38,836 nt of DNA, taken from IMG/VR virus record IMGVR_UViG_3300043399_000361, positions 1-38,836 of that record; one strand, 5' to 3'. Below are positions 38,325 to 38,836 of this stretch, in pieces; within the stretch, counting starts at the first letter, position 1; every line of letters begins with the position of its first letter. The stretch is from a virus. The notes beneath the pieces are model-generated. The model made no database searches. It worked only from the letters and a program-made list of their open reading frames with translations, and had not been told where the DNA came from. The translations under genes and the position numbers were made by a program.

Positions 38325-38836
38325 TTATTCTTCCTTGCTGTCTGCAGACCAGAGTTCTGCGTGGATGTCGATGAGAGCCAAAGCAGCTTTGTACTCCTTG
38401 GCGTGGACGTTGTCTCCGTGACTGTCTTGCAGACGAGACTCGAAAACTTCGCGTGTGATTTGACGCTGGCAACCAGCATCGAACCTCAGACCTTTGTCTG
38501 TGATGTAGGCAGTGAAGTAGGCGCAGCGTGAACCAATGGGGCCGACTTGAAAGATTGGACGACCACCAACCAAGGTGCAGTCATCTTTGATCTTGGCACC
38601 GTCCAGGTTGGCACCGTCCAGGTTGGCACCGTCCAGGTTGGCACTGTCCAGGTTGGCACCGTCCAGGTTGGCACCGCCCAGGTTGGCACCGTCCAGGTTG
38701 GCACTGTCCAGGTTGGCACTGTCCAGGTTGGCACCGTCCAGGTTGGCACCGCCCAGGTTGGCACCGCCCAGGTTGGCACCGCCCAGGTTGGCACTGACCA
38801 GGTTGGCACAGACCAGGTTGGCACAGACCAGGTTGG
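38325..38836 (-). CDS. Pentapeptide-repeat protein, C-terminal part (begins at 495)
   Basis: The frame is open from the window edge: about 16 ANL-type pentapeptides (the first missing one base), then a 90-residue C-terminal domain ([56 protein letters not shown]) ending at 38325. From memory, that C-terminal domain is common in phage and bacterial pentapeptide proteins with the same N-terminal cap. If only the one missing base separates the two ends, the whole protein is about 335 residues with 42 repeats; the true repeat number may be higher. Confidence 0.85.
   Translation of the reverse strand, partial: NLVCANLVCANLVSANLGGANLGGANLGGANLDGANLDSANLDSANLDGANLGGANLDGANLDSANLDGANLDGANLDGAKIKDDCTLVGGRPIFQVGPIGSRCAYFTAYITDKGLRFDAGCQRQITREVFESRLQDSHGDNVHAKEYKAALALIDIHAELWSADSKEE
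38598..38836. repeat. 15-bp tandem repeat array, right part (16 units)
   Basis: Fifteen full copies plus 14 of 15 bases of a sixteenth. Same unit and register as 1-390; the two parts together make one array interrupted by the window ends. Confidence 0.95.

Noticed and set aside
38486-38824. Minus-strand ORF of TW-V-P repeats
   Set aside because: A frame-shifted reading of the same array; the true frame continues into a recognised C-terminal domain.

Overview
The window is a phage genome, essentially complete and apparently circular. The host is probably a Gram-negative proteobacterium: the promoters match the sigma70 consensus, the base composition is moderately GC-rich (judged by eye), and the virion proteins are P22-like. 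I see no integrase, repressor, phage RNA polymerase or tRNA gene, so the phage looks lytic and dependent on host RNA polymerase. Both window ends lie inside one pentapeptide-repeat gene, read leftward from position 495 to 1 and continuing from 38836 to 38325. The ends are therefore most likely an assembly break inside a 15-bp tandem repeat, not physical genome ends. Joined directly, they are one base out of frame.

The layout is simple. A gene-free divergent control region (6843-7413) separates two transcription units. Rightward (7414-25790) runs the late unit: small and large terminase, portal, scaffold, P22-type coat protein, P22 gp4-like and gp10-like head-tail proteins, several structural proteins, a cupin-SET domain protein, three ejection-type proteins, a tailspike with a self-cleaving S74 chaperone, then a small membrane protein, an M15 endolysin and a 3-TM holin. 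Leftward (6842 down to 1, then 38836 down to 25902) runs the early and middle unit: HNH nuclease, primase-helicase, ThyX, a DUF3310 protein, a DnaJ-like protein, DNA ligase, the pentapeptide protein, a possible ssDNA-binding protein, family A DNA polymerase, endonuclease VII-like, Cas4/RecB-like and DnaQ-like nucleases, a VRR-NUC nuclease, an SNF2 helicase and finally a nucleotide-modification cluster. The two units converge on a bidirectional terminator at 25827-25862.

The most interesting part is the cluster at 25902-29278: SAM methyltransferase, MazG-like pyrophosphatase, a P-loop nucleotide kinase fused to a uracil-DNA-glycosylase-like domain, a ThyA-family enzyme and a dCMP deaminase. 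In the ThyA-family enzyme the residue that normally selects uracil (Asn177 in E. coli ThyA) is Asp, the hallmark of dCMP hydroxymethylases. Thymidylate can come from the separate ThyX. I infer that this phage makes a modified deoxycytidine nucleotide before replication, by a T4-like logic with different parts.

Leftward transcription appears to use four sigma70-type promoters with 17-bp spacers. Three of them share an extra upstream element (TTGAAA-N5-TGTTTAC). Function assignments below rest on motifs read by eye, and no database search was possible.
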